From: CBDIDH01 sp965277595
GTDB taxonomy: Bacteria > Planctomycetota > Planctomycetia > Isosphaerales > Isosphaeraceae
Reading direction: 5' to 3'
Assembly (NCBI GenBank): GCA_965277595.1
Contig: CBDIDH010000001.1
Span: forward strand, 1,922,001 to 1,986,000
DNA length: 64,000 nt
Below the pieces are notes generated by a model. The model saw only the letters and a list, made by a program, of their open reading frames with translations. It searched no databases and was not told the DNA's origin. Below, one piece after another: positions 17,369 to 26,572 of the stretch. Each line of letters begins with the position of its first letter. Within the stretch, counting starts at the first letter, position 1. The position numbers were made by a program, and so were the translations under genes.

Positions 17369-18154
17369 GTGATTGACCGTCCGACGCGGAGGGAGTTCTC
17401 GGCCCTGGCCCTCGCCATGCTCGCGGCGGGCCGAGGGTCTGCGTTTGGCCAGGATGAGCCCGCGAAGGCCAATCCGGCCCCGGCGGCCGGCGCGTTGCCC
17501 GGTCCCGACGCGATTCCGGGCGATAATCGCGGCTTGCCGGCCTTGCCGACCGTCCCCGTTCGACGCGATGCGCCGAGCTATAATTTCGAGATGATTGATA
17601 CCTCGCTCTTGCCGCGCGACAAGCAAGGGATCTGGGTTCTCGACTTCGGTTTCAAGACCCTTCGGATCTATTCTCTTGAGGTCGATGGCAAGCGTCGGGT
17701 GATTCATTATCTTTATTACCGGGTCGTGAACCGAACGGGCAAGGCGCGCGAGTTCGTCCCTCAATTCACGCTCGTCACCGATACGAACAAGCGTTACGAG
17801 GAATCGGTTCTGCCCAGGGCGGTCAAGCTGATTCAGGCCCGAGAAGATCCGAGCATCCGGCTCCTCGGGCCGGTCGACGTCATCGGGATGATCCCGCCGA
17901 GCACCAAGCCGACCGTGGATGACGCTGTTTTTGGCGTCGCGATGTGGGAGGGGATCGACCCACACGCGGATAAAATGTCGATCTATATCCGTGGCCTTTC
18001 CGACGGCTATCAAGAGGTTACTCCTCCCGACAGCAAGCCTGTCGTCCGCTACAAGACCCTCAAAATCGATCTGATCCGCCGCGGCGACGCTCGCAACCTC
18101 AGCGAGAAGGAAATCAGCCGGGCCGAGCCGCCTTATGAGTGGATCTACTGGTGA
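17369..18154 (+). CDS. Secreted protein with Tat-like signal, unknown function
   Basis: 261 aa from GTG 17369, with GGGGGAG about eight bases upstream. The N-terminus TRREFSALALAMLAAG resembles a twin-arginine signal (RR-x-F plus a mild hydrophobic core), followed by AFGQ. The mature domain is beta-rich (GIWVLDFGFKTLRIYSLEV, HYLYYRVVNRTGKAREFVPQF) and has no motif I can name. The 3' end overlaps the convergent glycosyltransferase gene by 10 bases. Function not assigned. Confidence 0.8.
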   Translation: MIDRPTRREFSALALAMLAAGRGSAFGQDEPAKANPAPAAGALPGPDAIPGDNRGLPALPTVPVRRDAPSYNFEMIDTSLLPRDKQGIWVLDFGFKTLRIYSLEVDGKRRVIHYLYYRVVNRTGKAREFVPQFTLVTDTNKRYEESVLPRAVKLIQAREDPSIRLLGPVDVIGMIPPSTKPTVDDAVFGVAMWEGIDPHADKMSIYIRGLSDGYQEVTPPDSKPVVRYKTLKIDLIRRGDARNLSEKEISRAEPPYEWIYW

Positions 18155-19308
18155 CCCGGCGTTAACCCTGTCTCCAGAGGCTTCATCCTGGAGGCTCGAT
18201 CGTCAAGGAGACGGTCGTAAACCCCAAGGTAAAGCTCGGCCAGGCGACTCCACGAGAAGCGTTCGGCGGCGGCGAGGCTTCCCGCGCGTAGCCTTGCCGC
18301 CAGGTCGGCATCCGACCGAACCCTCTGGATCGCCTCCGCCCAGGCTTTCGCGGTCGGCTCGCGGACGAAGAGGCAATTGACGCCATCGACGACCGCGTCG
18401 TTCTCGGTCGGTGGCGGGGTCGTCAGGACGGGTAAGCCATACGCCCAGGCGACATGCAGGGTCGACCGCCGTTGCGAGGCTCCATCGGTGAAGGGCAAGA
18501 GCATGATCTCGGATTCGGCGAGCCGACATTGCAACTCCGGTCCGTCGGGCAAGGCGCCTGTGAACTCGACGGCGGCCGGGTCAATTTGCTTCGCGAGCGC
18601 AGCGTGAGCCGGATCGGCATCAGGTCGGAACTCGCCGATGATCGTCCAGTGAACTTCGGGCGACTGGCGGCGCAGGTCCTTGACCGCCTCGCCGACGAGA
18701 CCGAGCGCCTTCAGCGCGCTGATGAATCCAAAGGTGGTCAGACGGCCGGGAATCGTTGCCGCGCGAGAGGTCAATGGCGGAGGCGAGAGCGTGCTGCCGC
18801 TCCACCAGCGATGATCGGCCGACCGACCCGTCTGGTCGAGGCAACGCTCGGCGTTGCGGGGATCGTTGGCGATGATCACGTCGGAACTCTTGACGACGTA
18901 AGAGGTGTGCCGGACGCTCGGCAATTCGACGTGATATTCGTGCAAGGTCGTGACCAGCGGCAGGCCGGCCGAGGTCGCCAGGTCGGCCAGTCGGCACGCG
19001 GCGTCGGTCTCGAAAAACGAATGAATCTGTTCCTGAATGTGGATCAGATCGGGCCGGACCGCCCGAGCGGCCGAACAGGCCAGGCGTATGCCCTGAGGCG
19101 TCCAGGTGTGGCTCGGCCGAAGCAGGGTCAGGCCGTCGCGGCGGACGATCGGCGCCTGATACCAGCGCGGGCGTCGACAGATCCAGTACCAGGCCCAATC
19201 GGGTCGGCGTCGGATCAACTCGCGCGTGAGACGGTCGGTGAAGTCACCAACTCCGTCGCGCACCGGCGGTGCATTTCCACTGACCATGAGGATGCGTCGG
19301 CGTTTCAT
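18145..19308 (-). CDS. Glycosyltransferase family 4
   Basis: 387 aa. GT-B fold: the N-terminal acceptor half begins MKRRRILMVSGNAPPVRDGVG and includes LVTTLHEYHVELP; the C-terminal donor half has TFGFISALKALG, EFTGALPDG, LLPFTDGASQRRS and AWAYGLPVLTT. It adds a sugar to an envelope glycan or lipid; the specificity is unknown. The start lies 19 bases downstream of the queC stop on the same strand, so the two may share a transcript despite unrelated pathways. Confidence 0.87.
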   Translation of the reverse strand: MKRRRILMVSGNAPPVRDGVGDFTDRLTRELIRRRPDWAWYWICRRPRWYQAPIVRRDGLTLLRPSHTWTPQGIRLACSAARAVRPDLIHIQEQIHSFFETDAACRLADLATSAGLPLVTTLHEYHVELPSVRHTSYVVKSSDVIIANDPRNAERCLDQTGRSADHRWWSGSTLSPPPLTSRAATIPGRLTTFGFISALKALGLVGEAVKDLRRQSPEVHWTIIGEFRPDADPAHAALAKQIDPAAVEFTGALPDGPELQCRLAESEIMLLPFTDGASQRRSTLHVAWAYGLPVLTTPPPTENDAVVDGVNCLFVREPTAKAWAEAIQRVRSDADLAARLRAGSLAAAERFSWSRLAELYLGVYDRLLDDRASRMKPLETGLTPGHQ

Positions 19309-19327
19309 CGCGCGGCGGCCCGACCTT

Positions 19328-20023
19328 TCAGGATCGCGAGGATGCGTATTCGATCGGGTCCGTCAGGCCGAGGCGGCTGAACGCGGCCAGTCGCAAAAGG
19401 CACGAATCACAGCGCCCGCAGGCCCGGCCCTCGGGCGAGGGATCATAACAGCTATGGGTCAAACCGTAGTCGACGCCGAGGGCCAGTCCACGCTCAATAA
19501 TCTGGTCTTTCGTGAGCTTGATGAGCGGGGCGTGAACTCGAAACTTGCCGGTGCCCTCGACGCCCGCCCTGGTGGCGAGGTTGGCGAGTCGCTCGAAGAC
19601 ATCGAGAAATTCAGGCCGACAGTCGGGATAACCTGAGTAGTCAACACAGTTCACGCCGACGAAAATGTCAAACGCGTTGATCGCCTCGGCCCAGGCCAGG
19701 GCGAGGGCGAGGAAGACCGTGTTGCGAGCGGGGACATAGGTGATCGGAATTCCCACGGCCATCGTGGCCTCGTCGCGGCCCTTGGGAACGTCGATCTCGG
19801 CCGTGAGCGCACTGCCGCCAAAGGCGCGGAGGTCAATGGTCTCTTCAACGTGCTTCGCGACGCCCAGAGCCGCCGCGACCCGACGCGCCGCCTCGCCTTC
19901 GATCTGGTGACGCTGGCCATACAGGATCGTGAGGGCGTAAAGCTCGAACCCCTCCTCCTTCGCGATCGAGAGCACCGTGGCCGAGTCCAGACCGCCACTC
20001 AAGAGAACGACGGCTTTTCTCAT
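19328..20023 (-). CDS. queC: 7-cyano-7-deazaguanine synthase
   Basis: 231 aa. Converts 7-carboxy-7-deazaguanine to preQ0 with ATP and ammonia in queuosine biosynthesis; cytoplasmic. The PP-loop SGGLDSAT lies near the N-terminus, ARNTVFLALALAWAE in the middle, and a zinc-binding set C-x8-C-x2-C-x2-C (HSCYDPSPEGRACGRCDSC) near the C-terminus. I prefer ATG 20023, with GGGAG seven bases upstream, over ATG 20035 and far-upstream starts; the protein begins directly with RKAVVLLSGG. No other queuosine gene is in the window. Confidence 0.95.
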   Translation of the reverse strand: MRKAVVLLSGGLDSATVLSIAKEEGFELYALTILYGQRHQIEGEAARRVAAALGVAKHVEETIDLRAFGGSALTAEIDVPKGRDEATMAVGIPITYVPARNTVFLALALAWAEAINAFDIFVGVNCVDYSGYPDCRPEFLDVFERLANLATRAGVEGTGKFRVHAPLIKLTKDQIIERGLALGVDYGLTHSCYDPSPEGRACGRCDSCLLRLAAFSRLGLTDPIEYASSRS

Positions 20024-20148
20024 CCGATCTCCCATCCGAGAACGCGTTTCGGCGTCTTGCCACCTCCAAGATCCCTTTGAATTTACCGCGGGCACCGACG
20101 CCGGGTACAGAGAGACTTTCGCGAAGAGGTCCCTGAAAACGACTTCCG

Positions 20149-21201
20149 TCATAATGCCAGACGGACAACACGCGGCGGTTTGCCGTGGTGATGGGTCACG
20201 GCATAAATCCATTGGCCGTCCGGCGAGAACGCGGGCGTGTTCATCGCGACGTCTCGAAGAATCACGCGCGATTCCGAGACAAGAAAGCCAGGCGCCCCGG
20301 TCGCGGGATTCATTTTGAGTCGAGCCACGTTCAAGGCGCACGAACGGCCATCGCCTTCTCGCGACAGATAGGCGAGAGTGAACCGACCACCTTGCCCGGG
20401 AACGACCACGGGTGAATACTCTTCCGGCCCTTCGGTCGCGTCATCAGGGCGGTCGAGAGCGAGTGGACCCGCATCGGCAATAGCCGAGGCATCGTCGGTC
20501 AACCGGAGCCACCAGACTCGAGATTTTCCCGAGTCCCTTGGATCGCCAGGGTTCTTGAAGCGGTAGACCGAGGCCAGCAGCCAGGGACCGCCAGGCCACG
20601 ACCCTGGGCAACTCACGTCGCGGATCATGGGGTGTCTCGTCTCGCTTTCGACTCCTCGAACGAGCCAGGAAAGCGGTGGGGACATTGGACATTTTTGAGA
20701 GCCTTGGCCTGAAGATTCGCGCTTCGGCCCCAGATCGAAACGATACAATTCGCCGTCGCCGGAGGCGAAGACGACCCGCGAGGCGGTGCCAGGCAGCCAG
20801 GCGGGGGGACCCGAGGGAAGTCGGTCACACTCCAGACGTTCGAGCAAACGATTGTCCGGGTAAGAAAACCGGGCCAGACCCCACGAAGGGGGTCCGCCGA
20901 GCAATCGAGCCGACGATCGGCGGTGCCAGCTCGCGATGATCTCTCGACGCCCCCGGGCATCGACCCAGGGAGAGCAGACGGGGAAGGTCGCCACCAGGCC
21001 CGAACCGGCCGAGGGCGCGGGCAAAACGCGACCGTTCGCCAGGTCGATCAAGGCGTCCCTGTCGTTCGCGGTGAGCCAGGAATTCAGACCGGCGACGGCC
21101 GGGGGACTTGGCAGGCGCGCCGCGTCCCTGTGAGTCTCGCCCCGACCAAGACAGACGGCGACGAGCGCGCAGGCGATCACACAGAATCCAGCGCGTGGCA
21201 C
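20149..21201 (-). CDS. Secreted TolB/PD40-like beta-propeller protein
   Basis: 350 aa from GTG 21201, with AAGGAG seven bases upstream. A signal peptide (FCVIACALVAVCLGRG) precedes repeated propeller strands; the clearest is AFSPDGQWIYAVTHHHGKPPRVVRL at its C-terminus (read in two halves), a PD40-type repeat. Function unknown; such proteins often bind ligands in the periplasm. It follows the WD40 kinase gene by 66 bases on the same strand and may belong to that transcript. Confidence 0.78.
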   Translation of the reverse strand: MPRAGFCVIACALVAVCLGRGETHRDAARLPSPPAVAGLNSWLTANDRDALIDLANGRVLPAPSAGSGLVATFPVCSPWVDARGRREIIASWHRRSSARLLGGPPSWGLARFSYPDNRLLERLECDRLPSGPPAWLPGTASRVVFASGDGELYRFDLGPKRESSGQGSQKCPMSPPLSWLVRGVESETRHPMIRDVSCPGSWPGGPWLLASVYRFKNPGDPRDSGKSRVWWLRLTDDASAIADAGPLALDRPDDATEGPEEYSPVVVPGQGGRFTLAYLSREGDGRSCALNVARLKMNPATGAPGFLVSESRVILRDVAMNTPAFSPDGQWIYAVTHHHGKPPRVVRLAL

Positions 21202-21267
21202 GGCTCGACTCCTTTGAAGGAAAGTCTTTGTCCCGGCGATCGGGCGGAACAGCGAAATCCGCGCCGA

Positions 21268-24200
21268 TTACGGCGCGGGGATTGCCCAGAGCTTCAGGGT
21301 CTTATCGCGACCGCTTGAAGCCAGGGTCCGGCCATCGGGGCTGAATTCGAGAGAAAAGACGAGGCCCCGATGCCCCTTGAAGGTTGTCAGGACGCGGAAC
21401 GTTTTTGCATCCCAGATCACCACGTCGCCGAGAAAATGCCCGGAGGCGAGATAACGTCCGTCAATTGAGAATGCCAGGGCGTGGACCGAGGGATCAGCCG
21501 CTTCGAGGAACTGCCGGGGCGAGCCGGTCTTGGCGTCCCAGACGCGAATGCCGTCCGTGCCGCCGGTGACGACCGTCGCGCCATCGGCGGAGATCGCCAG
21601 GGATTTCACCTCGCCTTGATGCGCGGCGAGGATGCGGGAGGTGTTCTGATCAAGATCCCAGAAGACCAGACTTCCCGGCCTCTGATGGGCCTTCCAGTCT
21701 CCCGTGGCAATGGCGAGCCGGCGGCCATCGGGAAAAAAGCGGGCCTCGTTGATCGGCATCGCCTGCGCAGAGAGCATCGATCGCTGTGTTTTCGAGGCAA
21801 GGTCCCAGAGCCGCACGGTTCTGTCATAACTCCCCGAGACCAGGGACTTGCCATCGGGCGAATACTGGAGCGATCGGACGTGGTCGGTGTGCCCTTTCAG
21901 GTCGAACATCAGGGCATGAGATCGCGCATTCCAGACCTTGATGGCCGACTCGGTGTAGTAGCCGGCAGTCGCATACGAGGAGCCGTCGGGAGCAAAGGCG
22001 ATGGCCCAGGTGGCGCCAATCTCGGCGTTGAGCACCCGAGAGGGAGCGCCGGGAGGAGTGCTGCCGAGGATCTCGCGGGATTTGCCACCCCAGACAAGCG
22101 TCTTGCCGTCGGGCGAGAAGGCGGCCGACCAGACCTCGGCCTTGAGGTCGTTGAGCGTCGTGACCGGCTTTCGATCGGAAACATCATTGGTCCAGATCTT
22201 GACGGTCCTGTCCTTCGCGGCCGAGGCAAGTTGCCAGCCCTTCGGCGCGAAGGCGAGCGCGGTGATGCCTTCGGTCTGCCCCTGAATCCGGGTTCGCATC
22301 TCTCCCGAGCCGACGTTCCAGAGCAGGATCATCGAGTCAAGGCCACCGCTGGCGAGGGTCGCGCCCGTCGGTGAGAAGGCCAGGCAGGTGACGTTATTCT
22401 TCTGACCTGAGAACGTGCGCGATTCACCGGTCGACACGTCCCAGAGCCGGACCATCGCGTCTTCCGAGCCAATCGCCAGCATCTTGCCGTCGGGCGAATA
22501 GGCGAGGGCGCGGACAGTTCCCCTAGAATCGTCGATGCGTCTGCCCGCCGCCGGGGGTGATACCGACCAGAACCGGACCGACCGATCTTTCCCGCCGCTG
22601 GCGAGGGTCTGTCCGTCCGGGCTGAAGGCCAGGGCACGAACCGCGCCGGTATGGCCTTCGAGCGTCGCCATCGGCTTGCCGGTCGCCGCCTCCCAGAGCC
22701 GGACGGTGCTGTCAAAACCCGCCGAGGCAATCCGCGTTCCATCGGGAGAAAACGCCACGGCGGCGATTCGATCGGAATGACCCGAAAGCGTCGCGCTCGG
22801 CTCGCGAGTCGCCAGGTCCCAGACCGTCGCGGTTTTGCTGGAGCCCGCCGAGACGAGGTTCTTGCCATCGGGACTGAAGGCCAGTCCCGCGACCGAGGCA
22901 TCGGGGCCGTCGAGTGTCTTGATCGTTTCGCCGGTCGCGGGATCGCTCAGACTGATGACCTTATCTTCACCGGCCGAGGCCAGGAAACGCCCGTCGGGCG
23001 AATACGCCAACGCCAGGGCCACCGATTCGCGCTGGCCGCGCGGCGAGGGTGCGAGGCGCTCGCGCTCTTTCCCGGTCGCCAGGTTCCAGAGGCGAAGGGT
23101 CGTGTCCATGCTTCCCGAGGCGAGCGTCTTCCCATCGGGCAAAAACCCGACGGAAAAGACATGACTCTCATTGCCGTTGAAGATTTCCCGGGTTTCGCGG
23201 GTGGCGACGTCCCAGACGCGAATCTCGCTCGGTCTTCCCGCGTAACCCCACTTCAAACCCCAGAGGCTCGCCGCCGAGGCGATCGACTTGCCGTCCGGGC
23301 TGAACGCGAGCGCGAGCACCGGCGCATCGTGACCCGTCAAGCTGGCGATCTCGCGGGTCTCGGCCAGGTCCCAGAGCTTGATTGTCATGTCATAACCCGC
23401 CGTCGCGAGGATCTTGCCGTCTGGAGAGATCGCGAGCCGTTGCACGGCCTTGTCATGACCTCGAAGCACGGCGAGAGCCTTGCCGGTCGCGACCTCCCAG
23501 AGCCTCGCCGTCTTGTCGAGGCTGCTGGAGGCGAGCGTCTTGCCGTCGGGCAGGAAGGCGACCACGGTCACCTGATCGTCATGGCCTCGAATCGTCCGCA
23601 AGTCCGTGCCCGAAGCCACGTCCCAGAGCTTGATCGTTCTGTCCCAACTGGAAGAGGCGAGCGTCTGGCCATCTGGCGAGAAGGCGACGCAGTTCGTCCC
23701 CGCTTCGTGCCCTCGAAGGATGTGAATCACCCGGGCCGTCTCGCTGTCGCGCAAGACCGCGTAATTCTCGCCGCGACCATGCTCGGCCGAGGCGATCCGC
23801 TTGCCGTCCGGCGAAAAGGCGACCCAGCCGACCGTCATGCCCGGCGTCTCGGCCTGGCAGAGCACCTTCTTCGATCCGAGATCATAAACGCGCAGGCCGT
23901 CCGACTCACCCGTCACGATCCGTTGACCATCGGCGGAGACATCGATGCTCCAGATCGACGCCGCCGGGCGAGCCGCGGCCAGCGACCGTTCGCTGAGCAT
24001 CAAGGGCCTGTCATCCACGTTTCTGAAGGGATCGATCAACGGGGCGGCGGTCGCCGGTCTGGACGGCGGGTTCACGACCTCCGGCGTCACGGTTCTCGTG
24101 GTTTCTCGGGCGTTCACCAGGGCGGCTTCGGGGGGTTCGCGGCGGACCCGGACAACTTGCTTGCCTCCACGCGTGATTGTGATCAATTCATCAAGAACCG

Positions 24201-25656
24201 GTTTCCCATCTCTCGACGCCTGAACCTGATGACGCCCCGGCCTGAGCCGAAGCTCATGCGAACCCGCGCCCGAGATCGTGACCTCGCCATTCTCGTCGTC
24301 GACACTGACCGTGACCTCGGGATCTTCAACCTCGACGATGAGCATTCCGTCTCGCGTCTTGATCCGCAGAATCGTGGCGAGGAAACTTCGAAGATCGGCG
24401 ACGCCCACCGCCTCGGCCACGCCAAGGCCCCCCAACAGCATCGCCAACACCAGGGCGGCGACGGCCCACGATATGCGACGTTTCGTCACGGCCACGCGTT
24501 CTGGAAATTCTGGAAGCGCGAACCGCGACGGTTGCTGAACGTGAGCGAGAAAAGGTTCGAGCAGGTCGGCCAGTTCCTCGGCGGTCTGATAGCGATCGGC
24601 GGGGTTCTTGGCGAGAAGTCGATTGATGATCGCGGCGAGCCAGTCGGGAAGGTCGGGGTTGACCTCGCGGATCGGCCTGGGCGTGTCGTCGCAGACGCGA
24701 CGCAGGACGCCCATCGTCGTCTCGGCGCGAAAGGGAGACCGGCCCGTGCAGGCCGCGTAAAGCACGCTTCCCAGGCTGAAAAGATCGGCGCGGGGGTCGA
24801 TCGGCTCTCCCTTGGCCTGCTCGGGTGCCATGTACTGCGGCGTCCCGGCGAGGAATCCGCTCTGCGTCAGACTGGCGTCGTCGGCCGCTCGGGCCAGGCC
24901 GAAATCGCTGATCTTGACGCGCTCGACGCCGTTTTCCAGCAAGATGTTCGAGGGCTTGATGTCGCGATGAATCACCCCCCTCGCGTGCGCCGCGGCAAGG
25001 CCAGAGGCCGTCTGAATGGCGATCCGAAGAACCTCCTTCACACCCATCGGCCCCTCGGCATCGATCCGCTCTTGCAAGGATCGGCCCGAGACGTATTGCA
25101 TGACCAGATACGGAAGACCTTCCCAGGCGTCGACCGAATGAATCGTGACGATATGTTCGTGCGCGATCGCCGCGACGGCTCGGGCCTCGCGAGCGAATCG
25201 TTGTCGGGCCATGGCGCTGCTGGCCAGTCGAGGCGCGAGAACCTTGATCGCAACCAGCCTGTGCAAGGCTGGATCAAAGGCTTTCAAGACCACGCCCATC
25301 CCTCCGCGACCGAGCAGGCCCAGCACTTCGTAAGGTCCAAACCGGCCGATATGTCCCGGCCCGGTCGGAGCCCCGAGAAAGTCCAAGCGTTCCTCGTGAA
25401 TGGGATCGGAATCAGGCGATTTTAACGTGTTCATAGCAGTGGGACACATGAACTCATCCGCGTCTTGATCGGGTTGGACAAACCGGCGAAGGTCACCCCA
25501 CCAGCCTGATCCGGCGGCCAGCTCGTCGAAGACCGTCCGGCATTTTTCGCAGGTTTCCAGATGCGCGGTCAGTTCGGTTTGTTGATCGGCCGGCAGACGA
25601 TCGTCAAGGAGATCGCTCAAAACGGTCGCGTCAACGCAGGAAATTTCCGAAGTCAT
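21268..25656 (-). CDS. Zinc-finger / Ser-Thr kinase / TM / WD40-repeat protein
   Basis: 1462 aa. I choose ATG 25656, which overlaps the sigma factor gene by 26 bases. Order: an anti-sigma-type zinc finger H32-x3-C36-x2-C39 (AHLETCEKC); a Hanks-type kinase at about 109-370 with GRGGMG (117-122), K138 (VAIKVL), H230-R-D232 and D251-F-G; one transmembrane helix at about 395-412; a PEGA-like strand region at about 430-500; then about 21 WD40 repeats (SPDGKTLASGS, TVRLWDLA), enough for three seven-bladed propellers. The repeats should face the periplasm while kinase and finger stay inside. With the adjacent ECF gene this suggests a sensor that controls its sigma factor (inference). Confidence 0.93.
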   Translation of the reverse strand: MTSEISCVDATVLSDLLDDRLPADQQTELTAHLETCEKCRTVFDELAAGSGWWGDLRRFVQPDQDADEFMCPTAMNTLKSPDSDPIHEERLDFLGAPTGPGHIGRFGPYEVLGLLGRGGMGVVLKAFDPALHRLVAIKVLAPRLASSAMARQRFAREARAVAAIAHEHIVTIHSVDAWEGLPYLVMQYVSGRSLQERIDAEGPMGVKEVLRIAIQTASGLAAAHARGVIHRDIKPSNILLENGVERVKISDFGLARAADDASLTQSGFLAGTPQYMAPEQAKGEPIDPRADLFSLGSVLYAACTGRSPFRAETTMGVLRRVCDDTPRPIREVNPDLPDWLAAIINRLLAKNPADRYQTAEELADLLEPFLAHVQQPSRFALPEFPERVAVTKRRISWAVAALVLAMLLGGLGVAEAVGVADLRSFLATILRIKTRDGMLIVEVEDPEVTVSVDDENGEVTISGAGSHELRLRPGRHQVQASRDGKPVLDELITITRGGKQVVRVRREPPEAALVNARETTRTVTPEVVNPPSRPATAAPLIDPFRNVDDRPLMLSERSLAAARPAASIWSIDVSADGQRIVTGESDGLRVYDLGSKKVLCQAETPGMTVGWVAFSPDGKRIASAEHGRGENYAVLRDSETARVIHILRGHEAGTNCVAFSPDGQTLASSSWDRTIKLWDVASGTDLRTIRGHDDQVTVVAFLPDGKTLASSSLDKTARLWEVATGKALAVLRGHDKAVQRLAISPDGKILATAGYDMTIKLWDLAETREIASLTGHDAPVLALAFSPDGKSIASAASLWGLKWGYAGRPSEIRVWDVATRETREIFNGNESHVFSVGFLPDGKTLASGSMDTTLRLWNLATGKERERLAPSPRGQRESVALALAYSPDGRFLASAGEDKVISLSDPATGETIKTLDGPDASVAGLAFSPDGKNLVSAGSSKTATVWDLATREPSATLSGHSDRIAAVAFSPDGTRIASAGFDSTVRLWEAATGKPMATLEGHTGAVRALAFSPDGQTLASGGKDRSVRFWSVSPPAAGRRIDDSRGTVRALAYSPDGKMLAIGSEDAMVRLWDVSTGESRTFSGQKNNVTCLAFSPTGATLASGGLDSMILLWNVGSGEMRTRIQGQTEGITALAFAPKGWQLASAAKDRTVKIWTNDVSDRKPVTTLNDLKAEVWSAAFSPDGKTLVWGGKSREILGSTPPGAPSRVLNAEIGATWAIAFAPDGSSYATAGYYTESAIKVWNARSHALMFDLKGHTDHVRSLQYSPDGKSLVSGSYDRTVRLWDLASKTQRSMLSAQAMPINEARFFPDGRRLAIATGDWKAHQRPGSLVFWDLDQNTSRILAAHQGEVKSLAISADGATVVTGGTDGIRVWDAKTGSPRQFLEAADPSVHALAFSIDGRYLASGHFLGDVVIWDAKTFRVLTTFKGHRGLVFSLEFSPDGRTLASSGRDKTLKLWAIPAP

Positions 25657-26275
25657 CGTCGCCCCCCTGGTTTCCGAGTGCCTCGCCGTCGTGACGCTCG
25701 ATCGCCCGCCTGATCCGGGCCATGACCCGGTTCCGATAGACATAAACGGCCCCGGTGGTTAACCCCAGTCCCTCGGCAACCTCGCGGGGAGGTTCGCCAT
25801 CGACGGCGGTCTTCCAGAAGGCCAGCCAGGTCGGCTCGCGGAAGTCGTCGCGGACCTGACCCACGGCCCACTGGAAAAGCTGGCGCCGGTATTCAATCAC
25901 GTAAACCGCGGTTAATTCAGGGTCCGGGGCCGGCTCTTGCTCCAGGAGCCGATTGACATCGGTATCTCCGCTGCCTCTTGGTTGACGCTTCCGCGCGGAC
26001 AGAAAGTTCAGCATGAGGTTGCGCGCGATTCGCGTCAGCCAGGCTCGAAACGAACCACGCGCCGGGTCGAGGTCCCAACGCCCGATCGCCCCCGCCACGG
26101 CGCGAAAGACGTCCTGGGCAAGATCGGCGGCGTCGGCCTCTTGTAGGCCGCCCCGGCGGGCGAGTCGATGAATGAGCGGCGTATAAATTTGCAAAAATTC
26201 CATCCAGGCGCGCTCATCCTCGGCATCGCGAAGGCGAAGCAGCAGGCTCAGGCGTGTCGGCGTCAGGTCGGTCAT
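25631..26275 (-). CDS. ECF-type RNA polymerase sigma factor
   Basis: 214 aa from ATG 26275 (AGGA about nine bases upstream; an upstream GTG at 26299 is possible). Region 2 includes FLQIYTPLIHRLARRGG and DLAQDVFRAVAGA, then FRAWLTRIARNLMLNFL; region 4 shows PREVAEGLGLTTGAVYVYRNRVMARIR (as separate strings). It directs polymerase to a small regulon, unidentified here. The end overlaps the kinase/WD40 gene start by 26 bases, indicating coupling; planctomycete ECF groups linked to kinases are known. The divergent 300-base region upstream is shared with the regulatory-domain protein gene. Confidence 0.92.
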   Translation of the reverse strand: MTDLTPTRLSLLLRLRDAEDERAWMEFLQIYTPLIHRLARRGGLQEADAADLAQDVFRAVAGAIGRWDLDPARGSFRAWLTRIARNLMLNFLSARKRQPRGSGDTDVNRLLEQEPAPDPELTAVYVIEYRRQLFQWAVGQVRDDFREPTWLAFWKTAVDGEPPREVAEGLGLTTGAVYVYRNRVMARIRRAIERHDGEALGNQGGDDDFGNFLR

Positions 26276-26572
26276 GCAAGCTTTCCTGAAAGATTTCACA
26301 ACGCCCGGACGGTTTTCTTACAAAGATTTTTCAGACTTCCCACCAAATCGCGGATCGGGCCTCTGTTTCGTCCGTGGTTACAAACCACTGTTTTCCGTTC
26401 TCGACTCAATTTCTCAGGTCACGTTCTTGATATCGCGGCACAACGACTTATGCTGGTCCGTTCCAGGCGAGTCAGCTCCGTCTCCGGCCTTCGGCTCAGT
26501 TCAATCGGCGGGGAATCGTTCGACGGCCGACGCGTCCCTATCATAACGCTCAAATTGCCAGGGAGGTCGATC
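26276..26572. other. Divergent control region, ECF sigma / large secreted protein
   Basis: A relatively AT-rich stretch between two divergent starts. For the plus-strand gene a weak promoter match is TTGATA (26428-26433), 16 bases, TATGCT (26450-26455). GGAGG lies six bases before the ATG at 26573. No clear autoregulatory ECF promoter could be picked out for the minus strand. Confidence 0.35.

Noticed and set aside
20024..20341. Extended N-terminus for queC
   Set aside because: QueC begins at the RKAVVLLSGG strand; the extension lacks conservation features and GGGAG supports ATG 20023.
22651..25425. 924-codon plus-strand frame
   Set aside because: Antisense to the WD40/kinase gene; Arg/Gly-rich with no recognisable motif.
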